Below, one piece after another: positions 28,323 to 38,497 of a stretch of DNA of 64,000 bases (position 1 is the first letter of the stretch; each line of letters begins with the position of its first letter). The notes under the pieces are model-generated. The model was not told where the DNA came from and did not search any database. It saw nothing but the letters and a program-made list of their open reading frames with translations. Position numbers and translations under genes: made by a program. The stretch is from Acidocella aminolytica 101 = DSM 11237 (GTDB taxonomy: Bacteria; Pseudomonadota; Alphaproteobacteria; Acetobacterales; Acetobacteraceae): positions 1-64,000 of the forward strand of contig NZ_FQVJ01000008.1 in NCBI RefSeq assembly GCF_900129125.1, read 5' to 3'.

Positions 28323-28781
28323 GTGAGCCTACGTGAAAAACTGACTGCCGCCGTGAAGGAATCGATGCTCGCCCGCAATGCGGAGCGCACCTCGACCCTG
28401 CGCATGATCCAGGCCAAGCTGAAGGACACAGACATTGCCGCCCGCCCGAAAGGCGTGGATCAGATCCCAGATGAGGAAATTCTGGCCATGCTGCGGTCCA
28501 TGATCAAATCTCGTCGGGATTCCGTGGCATTGTACCTCCAGGGCGGGCGCGAGGAGCTGGCAGCGAAGGAGGAGCACGAGATTGCCGTGATCTCCGAATT
28601 TCTGCCCCAGACGCTGGAAGGCGCGGCGCTTGAGGCCGCGATTCAGGACGCCATCGCCGCCACCGGCGCCACCAGCGCGAAGGAAATGGGCAAGGTCATC
28701 GGCGCACTGAAGGCCAAGCACGGCGCGGCGCTGGATATGAGCGTGGCCTCCGCCGCGGTGAAAGCGGCTTTGGCTGGCTAA
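28323..28781 (+). CDS. GatB/YqeY-domain protein
   Basis: A 152-residue protein of the YqeY family, related to the C-terminal tRNA-binding domain of amidotransferase GatB. Landmarks: LREKLTAAVKESMLARNAER, IPDEEILAMLRSMIKSRRDS and a C-terminal helical bundle ending ALDMSVASAAVKAALAG. The start is GTG 28323 with GGAG at 28311-28314. Its TAA is immediately followed by the dnaG ATG, so it is the first gene of yqeY-dnaG-rpoD. Its molecular role is not settled. Confidence 0.88.
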   Translation: MSLREKLTAAVKESMLARNAERTSTLRMIQAKLKDTDIAARPKGVDQIPDEEILAMLRSMIKSRRDSVALYLQGGREELAAKEEHEIAVISEFLPQTLEGAALEAAIQDAIAATGATSAKEMGKVIGALKAKHGAALDMSVASAAVKAALAG

Positions 28782-30596
28782 ATGGCGCTTCCGGCGAATT
28801 TTCTCGATGAGTTGAGGGCACGCACCCCGATCGCCGCAGTGATCGGGCGGAGCGTGAAGCTGTCCCGTTCCAGCCGCGACTGGAAGGGCTGCTGCCCCTT
28901 TCATGGTGAAAAGACGCCGTCTTTTTATGTATATGACGACCATTACCATTGCTTCGGCTGCGGCGAGCATGGGGATGTTATCACCTTCGTGATGAAAACC
29001 ACCGGCGCCTCCTTCATGGAGGCGGTGGAAGACCTGGCCGCCCAGGCCGGGCTGGACGTGCCCAAACCCAGCCCCCAGGCCGCCCAGGCCGAAGCCCGCC
29101 GCGCCAGCCTGTCCGAAGTGCTGGAAGCCGCCTTGAAGGAGTACCAGCTCTGGCTCTGGGGGCAGGAGGGCCGCGCGGCGCTGGACTATCTGCGCCGGCG
29201 CGGGCTGGCTGACGACACCATCCGCAGGTTCCAGCTTGGCTGGTCGGGCGAGGGCAGGGGCCAGCTGGCCGCCGCCTTGCGGGGCCACAACATCATGCCG
29301 GACCAATTGATTGAAGCCGGGCTGATGAAGCAGGGTGAGCGCGGATCTGCGGATATGTTTTTCGGCCGGGTGATGTTCCCCATCCGCGACCGGCGCGGGG
29401 CGTTGATCTCCTTCGGCGGGCGCATCATGGGCGATGGTCAGCCCAAATATGTCAACGGCCCGGAAACCGCGCTCTTTTCCAAACGCCGCTCGCTTTACGG
29501 CCTCAATCTGGCGCGCGAGGCTGTACGCAAGGGCGCGCGGATGATCGTGGTTGAGGGCTATATGGATGTCATTGCCCTGTCCCAGGCCGGGTTCGGCGGC
29601 GCGGTGGCCCCGCTCGGCACCTCCTTGACCGAGGAGCATCTGGAGGAAATCTGGAAGCTGACGCCCGAACCGGTCATTTGCTTCGATGGCGATATGGCGG
29701 GCCAGCGCGCGGCGTTGAAAACCGCCGAGCTAGCGCTGACCCAGCTCACCCCTGAAAAATCCCTGAAGCTCCTGCGCCTGCCCCCCAAGGACGACCCGGA
29801 CAGCCTTATCAAGCGCGGCGGCAAGCAGGCGTTCGAGGCGGAACTGGTCAAGGCCCAGCCGCTCTCGGCAGTGTTGTTCGACATGCTGAAGGCCGGGCAG
29901 GACCTCGCCACCCCTGAAGGCCGTGCGCGCTTCCGCCAGCGCCTCACGGACGCCGCCAACTCCATCCCGGACAAGATGCTGGCGGGCGAATACCGCACCG
30001 CGTTGATGGATAGTTTTTTTGCCGGCCGGCAGCGCCCAGCGGCGGGGCGCGGCTTTGCCAAAGGCCGCTTTACTCCCAGCCCGCCGCCCGTGCTCTTGCC
30101 GCCGCGCTCCGCCCCGGACCCCTCCGCCGCTCAGGTTCGCCGCGCCCGGTTGATGCTGGCTATCCTGCTGGCGTTTCCGGCGCTGATCCCGGAAGTTGAG
30201 GAGGCTTTTGCCCGCGTCACCCTGCCGGATGTGGACGAGCCTTTGCGTGAAGCGCTGCATGGCTTCGTTTCCCAAGCTAAAACCCTTGACAGCGCCTCGC
30301 TGTTCACCCATCTCGGCAGCCTCGGGTTGGGTGAGCAGGCGCGCGCATTGCAAACGCAGGCGAATGTCGAGTTTCGCTTGGCCCAGGATGCGAGCCCGGC
30401 GGAGGCCGTCCGGAACTGGTGGAGCTTGTATGAATTGATGGATTTCAGCATCGACATGTTGCGCATGCAGCGTGACGAAGCCCAGGCTTTTTGGCTCGCC
30501 AACCCGCAAGACCGCGCCGCCTGTGACCGGTTGATCCGTTACAACCAGCTTTTGGAGCGCGCCCGCTCCGGCGCTGCAGGGGTAGAAGAATTCTGA
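28782..30596 (+). CDS. dnaG: DNA primase DnaG
   Basis: The 604-residue primase makes RNA primers for replication. Its N-terminal CHC2 zinc finger is CPFHGEKTPSFYVYDD followed by HCFGCGEHGD. The catalytic core includes FGGRIMGDGQPKYVNG and the TOPRIM acidic residues VVEGYMDVIAL and CFDGDMAGQRAA. The C-terminal helicase-interaction region is divergent. It starts directly at the yqeY stop and lies upstream of rpoD, the classic macromolecular-synthesis arrangement. Confidence 0.97.
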   Translation: MALPANFLDELRARTPIAAVIGRSVKLSRSSRDWKGCCPFHGEKTPSFYVYDDHYHCFGCGEHGDVITFVMKTTGASFMEAVEDLAAQAGLDVPKPSPQAAQAEARRASLSEVLEAALKEYQLWLWGQEGRAALDYLRRRGLADDTIRRFQLGWSGEGRGQLAAALRGHNIMPDQLIEAGLMKQGERGSADMFFGRVMFPIRDRRGALISFGGRIMGDGQPKYVNGPETALFSKRRSLYGLNLAREAVRKGARMIVVEGYMDVIALSQAGFGGAVAPLGTSLTEEHLEEIWKLTPEPVICFDGDMAGQRAALKTAELALTQLTPEKSLKLLRLPPKDDPDSLIKRGGKQAFEAELVKAQPLSAVLFDMLKAGQDLATPEGRARFRQRLTDAANSIPDKMLAGEYRTALMDSFFAGRQRPAAGRGFAKGRFTPSPPPVLLPPRSAPDPSAAQVRRARLMLAILLAFPALIPEVEEAFARVTLPDVDEPLREALHGFVSQAKTLDSASLFTHLGSLGLGEQARALQTQANVEFRLAQDASPAEAVRNWWSLYELMDFSIDMLRMQRDEAQAFWLANPQDRAACDRLIRYNQLLERARSGAAGVEEF

Positions 30597-30675
30597 CTCA
30601 AAATTCGCCTGATTATTGCCTACCTATTGACTTGTAAAATATACGAGCCGCTTACACCGGAGACCTGATCTGACC

Positions 30676-32592
30676 ATGGCCACCAAGCCGACCGCCACAA
30701 CGGAAACCGCCGCCCCCGAGGCCGAGGCCGACGCGAACGTCCTGGACACGCAATCCGGCGCCGTCAAGCGTCTGATCGCCAAGGGCAAGGAGCGCGGCTA
30801 CATCACCTTTGATGAGCTGAACGCCGTCCTGCCCGCCGAGCAGAATTCCTCGGAACAGATCGAAGACATCATGGCGATGCTCAATGAAATGGGCATCCAG
30901 GTGGTCGAGTCCGAGGAGAACGAGGAGGCTGAGACCGCCGCCGCGCCCAAGGAAGAGGCCAACGAGGAAGAAGAGCAGGCGGGCAATGTCTCCGAAGCCT
31001 CCGTCAGCCGCACGGACGACCCGGTGCGCATGTATCTGCGCGAGATGGGCACGGTGGAACTGCTCTCCCGCGAGGGCGAAATCGCCATCGCCAAGCGCAT
31101 CGAGGCCGGGCGGGACATGATGATCCGGGGCTTGTGCGAAAGCCCGCTCACCTTCCGCGCCATCATCGCTTGGCACGAGGCCCTGAATAATGGCCGCGTG
31201 CTGCTGCGCGACGTGATCGACCTGGAAGCCATGCAGAACGGCGCTGAGCCGACCGATGACAGCTTCGAGAACGAAAACGAGAATAACGAGGAGTTGGATG
31301 AGGACGAGGACGGCGAAGGTGCTGGCATGTCCCTCTCCGCTTTGGAAGAGAAGCTGAAGCCCGAAATCTTCCAGAATTTCGACGAGATCGAGAAGCTCTA
31401 CGACAAGCTCTCGAAGATGCAGACCAAGCGTATCGAGACCCTGACAGCTGGCGAGGATGTGAATGCCCGCAACGAGAAGGCCTACGAAAAGCTGCGCGAT
31501 GAGTTGGTGGCCAAGGTTGAGCAGGTGCGGCTGCATAATAACCGCATCGAGGAGTTGGTCGCTCAGCTCAAAGTGCTCAACCAGCGCCTGAACGGCCTGG
31601 AAGGCCAACTTCTGCGTCTGGCTGAAAGCACCAAGGTCAGCCGTGATGACTTCCTAGCTCACTATCGCGGCAACGAGATGGACCCGAATTGGCTGGCCCA
31701 GATGGCCGAGCTGCCGGGCAAGGGCTGGAAGGAGTTTGTGCGTAAGCACGAAACCCAGGCCAATGAGCTGCGCACGCAAATCGGCCGCGTGGCCTCCGAG
31801 GCCGGGCTGCCGATTGAAGAGTTCCGCCGCGTCTACATGACCGTCTCGCGCGGCGAGCGCGACAGCACCCGTGCCAAGAAAGAGATGATCGAGGCCAATC
31901 TGCGTCTCGTGATCTCTATCGCCAAGAAATACACCAATCGCGGCCTGCAATTCCTGGATCTCATTCAGGAAGGCAATATCGGCCTCATGAAGGCGGTGGA
32001 TAAGTTCGAGTACCGCCGTGGCTACAAGTTCAGCACCTATGCGACCTGGTGGATCCGTCAGGCCATCACCCGCTCCATCGCTGATCAGGCCCGCACCATC
32101 CGTATTCCGGTGCATATGATCGAGACGATCAACAAGCTGGTGCGCACCTCCCGCCAGATGCTGCACGAAATCGGCCGTGAGCCGACGCCCGAGGAACTGG
32201 CCGAAAAGCTGGGTATGCCGCTGGAGAAAGTGCGAAAAGTGCTCAAAATCGCCAAGGAGCCCATCTCCCTCGAAACGCCGATCGGTGACGAGGAAGACAG
32301 CCATCTGGGCGATTTCATCGAGGACAAGGCCGCGATTATCCCGCTAGATGCAGCGGTACACGCCAATCTGCGCGAGGCCGCAACCCGCGTGCTTTCCTCC
32401 CTTACCCCGCGTGAGGAACGCGTGCTGCGCATGCGCTTTGGCATCGGCATGAACACCGATCACACGCTGGAAGAGGTGGGGCAGCAATTCAACGTCACGC
32501 GTGAGCGTATCCGTCAGATCGAGGCGAAGGCGCTGCGCAAGCTGAAGCATCCCTCGCGCAGCCGCAAGCTGCGCAGCTTCCTGGATGACTGA
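30676..32592 (+). CDS. rpoD: RNA polymerase primary sigma factor RpoD
   Basis: A 638-residue group 1 sigma factor. Region 1.1 covers residues about 20-90 and region 1.2 is [21 protein letters not shown] non-conserved insert contains a striking Glu/Asp/Asn run near residues 196-215. Region 2 is [20 protein letters not shown] through [17 protein letters not shown] (-10 recognition and melting). Region 4.2 is [20 protein letters not shown] (-35 recognition). GGAG precedes ATG 30676 at a long spacing. The 79-bp gap after dnaG has TTGACT at 30627-30632 that may belong to a gene-specific promoter, without a clear -10. Confidence 0.97.
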   Translation: MATKPTATTETAAPEAEADANVLDTQSGAVKRLIAKGKERGYITFDELNAVLPAEQNSSEQIEDIMAMLNEMGIQVVESEENEEAETAAAPKEEANEEEEQAGNVSEASVSRTDDPVRMYLREMGTVELLSREGEIAIAKRIEAGRDMMIRGLCESPLTFRAIIAWHEALNNGRVLLRDVIDLEAMQNGAEPTDDSFENENENNEELDEDEDGEGAGMSLSALEEKLKPEIFQNFDEIEKLYDKLSKMQTKRIETLTAGEDVNARNEKAYEKLRDELVAKVEQVRLHNNRIEELVAQLKVLNQRLNGLEGQLLRLAESTKVSRDDFLAHYRGNEMDPNWLAQMAELPGKGWKEFVRKHETQANELRTQIGRVASEAGLPIEEFRRVYMTVSRGERDSTRAKKEMIEANLRLVISIAKKYTNRGLQFLDLIQEGNIGLMKAVDKFEYRRGYKFSTYATWWIRQAITRSIADQARTIRIPVHMIETINKLVRTSRQMLHEIGREPTPEELAEKLGMPLEKVRKVLKIAKEPISLETPIGDEEDSHLGDFIEDKAAIIPLDAAVHANLREAATRVLSSLTPREERVLRMRFGIGMNTDHTLEEVGQQFNVTRERIRQIEAKALRKLKHPSRSRKLRSFLDD

Positions 32593-32669
32593 TCAACGGT
32601 TCCGGGCGCGTCCGCTTTCCGCCAAATGGGGCGCGGCCAAAGCATCTGCACTTTAAGGCCGGGGGAGGA

Positions 32670-33266
32670 ATGCCTGAGATCTTAGATTACGCACGTCCTG
32701 CCCCTGGCGAGCCGACTGAGCGGGCTATCGTCACGGTCGTGTTCCTGCGCATGATGAGCCGCCCCCAGCGCGCGCCGGCCACATTGCCGCCGGGTGTCAC
32801 CGTTACGCGGGAGAGCCTGAACCTCGCCGCTTACCGCGGGCTTTACGATGAAATCGGCCACCCCTGGCTCTGGTGGCTGCGCCGGGTGATGCCGGACCAT
32901 CTACTGGAAAAGCACCTCGCCAGCAGCACCGTCTCGCTGCACATGCTGCGGGTGGATGGCGAACTGGCTGGGTTTTATGAGCTTGATGCCGGGCATTGGC
33001 CATATGTGAACCTTAATTATTTCGGATTGAGGGAGCGCTTCATTGGGCACGGGCTGGGCAAGCCGTTTCTGGATCACGCGGTGGATACGGTGTTTGAAGG
33101 CGCCACCGCCCTGCGCGGCATGAGCGTGAACACCTGCAATGCCGACCATCCGCGCGCCTTGCCTAACTACATCGCGGCGGGTTTCACGGAGTATCGCCGT
33201 GGCCAGGAGGAATGGGACATCCCCGTGCGGCTGGGCTTCACCATCCCCGACCATCTCCGTGGCTGA
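32670..33266 (+). CDS. GNAT-family acetyltransferase
   Basis: The 198-residue protein has the GNAT signature region: DGELAGFYELDAGHWPYVNL, then LRERFIGHGLGKPFLDHAVD (acetyl-CoA pyrophosphate loop, Q/RxxGxG/A-like) and MSVNTCNADHPRALPNYIAA followed by GF. It transfers an acyl group from CoA to an unknown amine. A GGGGGAGG ribosome site precedes ATG 32670. Its last 8 bases overlap the start of the pseudouridine synthase gene, suggesting co-expression. Confidence 0.82.
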   Translation: MPEILDYARPAPGEPTERAIVTVVFLRMMSRPQRAPATLPPGVTVTRESLNLAAYRGLYDEIGHPWLWWLRRVMPDHLLEKHLASSTVSLHMLRVDGELAGFYELDAGHWPYVNLNYFGLRERFIGHGLGKPFLDHAVDTVFEGATALRGMSVNTCNADHPRALPNYIAAGFTEYRRGQEEWDIPVRLGFTIPDHLRG

Positions 33267-33906
33267 ACCGCCTGGGATTCTCTTTCAGGACAATCGCGCC
33301 CTGGTGGTGAATAAACCCGCCGGGCTGCCAGCTTATCCCGGCCGTGCGGGTGGGACGTCGGTTGAAGATTTTTTCCCATCCTGGCGGCGGGGCAAAACCG
33401 GCCCCTGGCTGGCGCACCGTCTGGACCAGGATACGGCGGGCTGCCTGCTGATTGCACGCCGGAAAACATTTCTGCTGGAGGCCCAGGCGCTGATGGCGGC
33501 GGGCGGGGCGGAAAAGCTCTATTGGGCCATTCTGCGCGGCATACCGTCGGCGGAGGCGGGCGAGATCAACGCCCCTCTGGCCAAACTCACCGAGGGGCGG
33601 CGCTGGCGCATGGCGGTTTCAGCCCAGGGCGCACCGGCGCGCACGTTCTGGCGGGTGCTGGGGGCGCACGCGGGCAATGCGCTGGTGGAATTCAAGCTGC
33701 TCACCGGCCGCACCCACCAAATCCGCGCCCATGCCGCGCATCTGGGACATCCGGTGCTGGCGGATCCGGTTTATGGCGGCGGTCCGGGGCCTATGTGTCT
33801 CCTGGCCCGGCATCTGGCCCTGCCGCTTGCGCCGCCGGTTGCCGCCACCGCCCCGCCGCCGCCGCATATGTCAGCTTTCGTGGAAACTTGTCTTGGAACG
33901 GTCTGA
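33259..33906 (+). CDS. RluA-family pseudouridine synthase
   Basis: A 215-residue single-domain RNA pseudouridine synthase. AHRLDQDTAGCLLIAR contains the catalytic Asp, LLTGRTHQIRAHAAHLGHPV is the RluA motif III, and VVNKPAGLPAYPGRAGG the N-terminal motif I. No S4 domain is present. GTG 33259, overlapping the GNAT stop, is the most likely start because homology begins right after it (ILFQDNRALVVNKP). Target RNA unknown. Confidence 0.85.
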   Translation: MAEPPGILFQDNRALVVNKPAGLPAYPGRAGGTSVEDFFPSWRRGKTGPWLAHRLDQDTAGCLLIARRKTFLLEAQALMAAGGAEKLYWAILRGIPSAEAGEINAPLAKLTEGRRWRMAVSAQGAPARTFWRVLGAHAGNALVEFKLLTGRTHQIRAHAAHLGHPVLADPVYGGGPGPMCLLARHLALPLAPPVAATAPPPPHMSAFVETCLGTV

Positions 33907-34069
33907 ATTCGAGCCCGGCCAATATGTCCGCCATCCGCAACGGCCGGATTGGGGGCTGGGGCAGGTGCAAAGCGCCATCGGCCACCGGGTGACGGTGAAT
34001 TTCGAGCATGCGGGAAAAATTCTCTTGGATACCAGCGTGGTCATGCTGGAACCCACCGAACCGGATTAA
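33893..34069 (+). CDS. DUF3553 small protein
   Basis: A 58-residue product with FEPGQYVRHPQRPDWGLGQV and VNFEHAGKILLDT is highly typical of the alphaproteobacterial DUF3553 family, which has an SH3-like or CarD-like small beta-barrel look. Function unknown; the UvrD/CarD-like fold would suit nucleic-acid or polymerase contacts but this is inference. No ATG is in frame; TTG 33893, inside the preceding synthase gene and overlapping it by 14 bases, is the likely start. Confidence 0.75.
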   Translation: MERSEFEPGQYVRHPQRPDWGLGQVQSAIGHRVTVNFEHAGKILLDTSVVMLEPTEPD

Positions 34070-34137
34070 ACCCGCTCCCCACGTGCACGGGATTTATAAG
34101 ATTGCAAAAACGCCGGCCCGGTCCGAAATAGAGCGTC

Positions 34138-35109
34138 ATGATCGACCCCTTTGGCCGCACAATCTCTTATCTACGCGTTTCGGTAACAGACCGGTGCGAC
34201 TTCCGTTGCGTCTATTGCATGGCAGAGGACATGACCTTTCTGCCGAAAGCCGATCTGCTCTCGCTTGAGGAGATAGAACGGCTTTGCGCCGCCTTCATTC
34301 GGCTGGGGGTTAAAAAGCTGCGCCTGACCGGCGGCGAGCCGCTGGTGCGGCGCAATGTGATGAGCCTGATCGAAGGGCTGAGCCAATATCTCGGCAATGG
34401 GCTGGAGGAGCTGACCCTCACCACCAACGGCTCCCAGCTTGCCAAGCACGCCCAAGGGCTGGCGGCGGCGGGGGTCAAACGCATCAATGTCAGCCTGGAC
34501 ACACTGGACGACGCCAAATTCGCCCGCGTCACCCGCTGGGGGCGACTGGCGCAGGTTCTGGCGGGCATTGAGGCCGCGCAGGCGGCGGGGCTGGCGATTA
34601 AGATCAACATGGTCGCGCTAAAGGGCGTGAATGATGAAGAGTTCGATACCATGCTGCGCTGGTGCGGGCGCGAAGGGTTGGATCTCTGCCTGATCGAAAC
34701 CATGCCGATGGGCGAGGTAACGCATCGGGAGGAAACGCATCTGCCACTGATCAAAGTCCAGGCGGACCTCGCCGGGCGCTGGACGTTGCATTCCAGTGAC
34801 TACGCCACGGGCGGCCCGGCGCGTTATGTCACGGTCGGGGAAACCGGACGGCGGCTGGGCTTCATTACCCCGCTCAGCCATAATTTCTGCGAATCCTGCA
34901 ACCGCGTGCGGCTCACCTGCACCGGCACGCTTTATATGTGCCTGGGGCAGGAGGACGCGGTGGATCTACGTAAACCCCTGCGTGCCAGCCAGGACGACAC
35001 GGCACTGGATGCCGCGATTCACCGGGGCATTGCCGCCAAGCCCAAAGGGCATGATTTCGTTATTGGCCGGGTGGCGGTGCCGCGCCACATGTCTGTGACG
35101 GGGGGGTAG
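34138..35109 (+). CDS. moaA: GTP 3',8-cyclase MoaA
   Basis: A 323-residue radical-SAM enzyme starting molybdenum cofactor synthesis. The N-terminal cluster motif is [11 protein letters not shown] (CxxxCxxC) after the opening [23 protein letters not shown] binds SAM. The C-terminal second 4Fe-4S cluster uses [20 protein letters not shown]. The protein ends with the conserved Gly-Gly needed for activity. The 3' end overlaps the convergent TetR gene by 50 bases. No other moa genes are nearby. Confidence 0.96.
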   Translation: MIDPFGRTISYLRVSVTDRCDFRCVYCMAEDMTFLPKADLLSLEEIERLCAAFIRLGVKKLRLTGGEPLVRRNVMSLIEGLSQYLGNGLEELTLTTNGSQLAKHAQGLAAAGVKRINVSLDTLDDAKFARVTRWGRLAQVLAGIEAAQAAGLAIKINMVALKGVNDEEFDTMLRWCGREGLDLCLIETMPMGEVTHREETHLPLIKVQADLAGRWTLHSSDYATGGPARYVTVGETGRRLGFITPLSHNFCESCNRVRLTCTGTLYMCLGQEDAVDLRKPLRASQDDTALDAAIHRGIAAKPKGHDFVIGRVAVPRHMSVTGG

Positions 35110-35728
35110 CGTCCCCAGGATCGGCGCACAGCCCGGCCAGAAAAATCGTCACCGCGCGTTTAATCCGCTCTTCCAGCGCCTTGGCGCTGGGGGAGGCGCG
35201 GAAACCGGACAGCGCACTGAAATGAAACTCCCCCAGCGCCATGCCAAACAGCATGGCGGCCAGTTCCCGCGCTTCCGTCCGGTTGGCGCCATGCGTCAAC
35301 GCCATGTCCAGCAGGCAGTGTTCCAGATGCGCCTTGGCCTTGCGCACGCGGTTTACGAGAAACGCCCGGCTGAAATCCGGGCTGTGGGCATATTCTGTAA
35401 TCACCAGCCGGGTGATGGCAAGCTGCGTCGGGTCGAACAAAAACTGCGCTAAGCTGGTCAGATGCGCCTGCAACGTGTCAGCCAGGCTCCAGCCCGGTTC
35501 CGGTTCAGGAAAGCGCAGCATGGACTGCCGATGGGCCAGCAACTCGGCAAATAATTCCGCCTTTGAATTGACCAGCGTATAAACCGTGCGTTTGGACATG
35601 CCAGCCTGCCGGGCAATGTCCGCCATGGTGGCGTCGTGATAACCCTTGGCCAGAAAGACGGTCTCCGCGGCGGCAATCAACTCCTCCAGGCGAGGCGGAG
35701 GCGTGTGGGGGGAACCCTCTTGTTTCAT
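35060..35728 (-). CDS. TetR-family repressor of the RND pump
   Basis: A 222-residue regulator with an N-terminal Tet[24 protein letters not shown] followed by [20 protein letters not shown]. The C-terminal ligand domain is of the AcrR/AefR-like type (Tet[22 protein letters not shown]). It is transcribed divergently from the nodT-mfp-rnd operon across 106 bp, so it most likely represses that pump and itself and is released by an effluxed compound. The proline-rich tail reads through the moaA 3' end. Confidence 0.85.
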   Translation of the reverse strand: MKQEGSPHTPPPRLEELIAAAETVFLAKGYHDATMADIARQAGMSKRTVYTLVNSKAELFAELLAHRQSMLRFPEPEPGWSLADTLQAHLTSLAQFLFDPTQLAITRLVITEYAHSPDFSRAFLVNRVRKAKAHLEHCLLDMALTHGANRTEARELAAMLFGMALGEFHFSALSGFRASPSAKALEERIKRAVTIFLAGLCADPGDATPPSQTCGAAPPPGQ

Positions 35729-35834
35729 GACAGGCTTATAAGGCCGGGCTGTGGAAACCGCAAAGTTTTCATTAAGAGTTTACGGCATAAAATATGAAGC
35801 TTGACGTATAACGCAAAGGCTTTTAGCTGGCTAT

Positions 35835-37331
35835 ATGAAACCCGTTGGTTTCCGCTCCTGGGCGTCTCTTATGGCTTTGGCCGTGGCTCTGTCGAGCTGC
35901 GCCGTGGGGCCGAACTATCATCGCCCAGCGCCACCCAAGGTCAGCCTCACCCCCAACCCACTGCCCGGTGCAACCGTCAAGGCTGATGGCGTGGCCCAGC
36001 ATTTCCAGATCGGCGCGGACATCACTGGGGATTGGTGGCATCTCTATCGCTCTCCCCAGCTTGATGCGTTGATTGCGGGTGCATTGCGGAACAATCCCAG
36101 CCTCAAGGCCGCCCAGGCCACGCTGCTGGAGGCGCGCGAGAATGTGCGCGCCGCGCAAGGCGGGCTGCTGCCCACGCTCTCCGCCTCGGCGGGCATCCAG
36201 CGAGACAAAAATTCCACCGCCGGCATAGCCGCCTTCGGCTCAACCGGCAAAACCTCAATCCCCGCTTACACGCTGCACAGCACCTCTCTGTCCATTTCTT
36301 ACGCGTTGGACGTGTTCGGCGGGGAGCGGCGGCAGATTGAGAACATCGCCGCGCAGGCGGATTATCAGCGCTGGCAGCTAGAAGCCTCTTATCTCACCCT
36401 GACCTCCAATATCGTCACGGCGGCGGTGAACGAGGCATCGCTGAACGGGCAGATAGAGGCCACGCGCAAGCTCATTGCCGATGAACGCAAGCTGCTGACC
36501 ATTCTCCAGGAGCAGGTGCGCCTGGGGGGCGTGGCGCAGGCGCAGGTCTTGCAACAGCAGGCCACACTGGCCCAGCAGGAAGCCACCTTGCCGCCCTTGC
36601 AGGCGCAACTGGCACAGGCACAGAACCAACTGGCCGCTTATGCCGGGCGGTTCCCCGGCAATTTCCATCTCAGCAGCTTCACGCTGAAAGACCTTACACT
36701 CCCCAAGGACATTCCGGTCAGCCTGCCATCGGCCATCGTCGCGCAGCGCCCGGATATCCAGGCAGCAGCCGCGCAGCTGCATGAAGCCTCGGCCAATGTC
36801 GGCGTGGCGGACGCGAACATGCTGCCGCAAATCACACTATCCGCTCAGTTGGGGCGTGAGGCGATTTCCACCAGCAGCCTGTTCACACCTCAAACCCTGC
36901 TGTGGAATCTTGTGGCCAGCGCTACCCAGCCGCTCTTTGAAGGCGGCACGCTAGAGGCCCAGCGCAAGGCGGCCCTGGCGGCTTTGCAGGCATCGGGTGA
37001 GCAATATCAATCCACGGTGATTTCAGCCTTCCAGAATGTCGCGGACGCGCTCTCCGCTCTGGAATATGACGCTTCCACCCTGGCGGCGGCGCAGGCGGCC
37101 AGCCGCGCGGCGGTGCACAGCCTCCAGGTGACAGAGGCACAATACCGGCTGGGTGGCCAGCCTTTCTCCGCCGTGCTGACGGCGGAGGTTACGTATCAGA
37201 CCGCGCTGATCGCGGAGGTGAAGGCCCGTGCCGCGCGGCTTTCAGACACGGCGGCACTCTATCAGGCGCTGGGTGGCGGCTGGTGGCACCGGCAGGACGT
37301 GGCGGTGCAATGCTGCGGGGTAATTCCATGA
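35835..37331 (+). CDS. NodT-family outer-membrane efflux lipoprotein
   Basis: A 498-residue TolC-like outer-membrane factor. The lipoprotein signal ends ALSSCAVGPNY, giving a lipobox Cys at about residue 22. Two OEP repeats follow: SPQLDALIAGALRNNPSLKA and RPDIQAAAAQLHEASANVG, each with long coiled-coil helices that form the trans-periplasmic tunnel. First gene of a tripartite RND exporter operon, 13 bases ahead of the adaptor. Probably under the TetR repressor. Confidence 0.92.
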   Translation: MKPVGFRSWASLMALAVALSSCAVGPNYHRPAPPKVSLTPNPLPGATVKADGVAQHFQIGADITGDWWHLYRSPQLDALIAGALRNNPSLKAAQATLLEARENVRAAQGGLLPTLSASAGIQRDKNSTAGIAAFGSTGKTSIPAYTLHSTSLSISYALDVFGGERRQIENIAAQADYQRWQLEASYLTLTSNIVTAAVNEASLNGQIEATRKLIADERKLLTILQEQVRLGGVAQAQVLQQQATLAQQEATLPPLQAQLAQAQNQLAAYAGRFPGNFHLSSFTLKDLTLPKDIPVSLPSAIVAQRPDIQAAAAQLHEASANVGVADANMLPQITLSAQLGREAISTSSLFTPQTLLWNLVASATQPLFEGGTLEAQRKAALAALQASGEQYQSTVISAFQNVADALSALEYDASTLAAAQAASRAAVHSLQVTEAQYRLGGQPFSAVLTAEVTYQTALIAEVKARAARLSDTAALYQALGGGWWHRQDVAVQCCGVIP

Positions 37332-37344
37332 GGGATGGCGGAGA

Positions 37345-38490
37345 ATGAGCCAGTCAGGCAAGACCGCGAAACGTATGGTGATCATGCTGATCATTGTCCT
37401 GGTGATTTTCGCCGGGCTGTTCGGCTGGGGTATGCTTCGCTCTTTCTTCATCGAGAAATTCCTCAAGAGCTTCGCCAATCAGGTGCAGACCGTCGCCACC
37501 ATCAAGGCGCAGGAAACGCCCTGGCAGCCATTGGTCAAATCCGTCGGTTCGCTCACGGCCATTAACGGCGCCTCGCTCTCAGCCGAGGTCGCAGGCATTG
37601 TCGATACCATCAATTTCCAGTCCGGCCAGGACGTGGAAAAAGGCGACGTGCTGCTCACCCTGCGCCCGAATAACGACCCCGCCGTGCTGGCTCAGCTGGA
37701 GGCACAGGCCCGGCTGGATGCCATCACCTACACCCGTGATCAGAAGCAGTTTGCGGTGGATGCCGTCTCCAAGGCGCAACTGGATACCGACCGCGCCAAT
37801 CTGGACGCCGCCAATGCCCAGGTGGCCGCGCAAAAGGCGCTGATGGCCGAGAAAGTGGTGCGCGCGCCTTTTTCGGGCCGGCTTGGCATCCGTCAGGTGG
37901 ATCTGGGTGAATATCTCCAGCCGGGCACGGCCATCGTGACGCTGGAACAGCTCGACCCGCTCTTCGTGGATTTCTACCTGCCGCAGCAGGAGGTCGCGCG
38001 GCTGCATGTGGGGCAGGTGGTAGATGTCGGGGTGGATGCCGACCCGGGGCAGATCTACAAAGCCAAGATCACCGCCATCGGCGCTACGGTGGACAGCTCC
38101 ACCCGCTCCATCGCCGTGCGGGCGATACTGCATAATCCAAGCCTGCAATTACGGCCCGGCATGTTCACCACCGTGTCTGTGGAAACCGGCGCCCCTCAAG
38201 AGGCCGTCACCCTGCCGCAAACCGCCATCAGCTATAATTCCTACGGCGACACGGTTTATCTGGTCATGCACGGCAAGGACGCGGAGGGCCATGAGGCGCT
38301 CTCCGCCAAGCAAGTGTTCGTGACACTGGGGGCTACGCGCGGCGATCAGGTGCAGGTGCTCACCGGCGTGAAACCGGGTGAGGAGGTTGTCACCGCCGGG
38401 CAGGTGAAGCTGCATAACGGTTCCCCCGTGGCAGTGAACAACAGCATCCAGCCGAGCAATAACCCCAATCCCAACCCGCCGAACGAGTGA
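37345..38490 (+). CDS. RND efflux periplasmic adaptor (MFP)
   Basis: The 381-residue protein has one N-terminal membrane anchor (MVIMLIIVLVIFAGLFGWGM), a lipoyl half-motif (AEVAGIVDTINFQSGQDVEKGDVL), an alpha-hairpin (AQLEAQARLDAITYTRDQKQ onwards), then VRAPFSGRLGIRQVDLGEYL and beta-barrel and membrane-proximal domains. It bridges the RND permease and the NodT channel. It lies between nodT and the permease gene with 7-13 bp gaps. The C-terminal tail is Asn/Pro rich. Confidence 0.92.
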   Translation: MSQSGKTAKRMVIMLIIVLVIFAGLFGWGMLRSFFIEKFLKSFANQVQTVATIKAQETPWQPLVKSVGSLTAINGASLSAEVAGIVDTINFQSGQDVEKGDVLLTLRPNNDPAVLAQLEAQARLDAITYTRDQKQFAVDAVSKAQLDTDRANLDAANAQVAAQKALMAEKVVRAPFSGRLGIRQVDLGEYLQPGTAIVTLEQLDPLFVDFYLPQQEVARLHVGQVVDVGVDADPGQIYKAKITAIGATVDSSTRSIAVRAILHNPSLQLRPGMFTTVSVETGAPQEAVTLPQTAISYNSYGDTVYLVMHGKDAEGHEALSAKQVFVTLGATRGDQVQVLTGVKPGEEVVTAGQVKLHNGSPVAVNNSIQPSNNPNPNPPNE

Positions 38491-38497
38491 GGCGGGC

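Noticed and set aside
28329-29639. 436-codon minus-strand frame over yqeY/dnaG
   Set aside because: Antisense shadow; the dnaG zinc finger and TOPRIM motifs are unambiguous.
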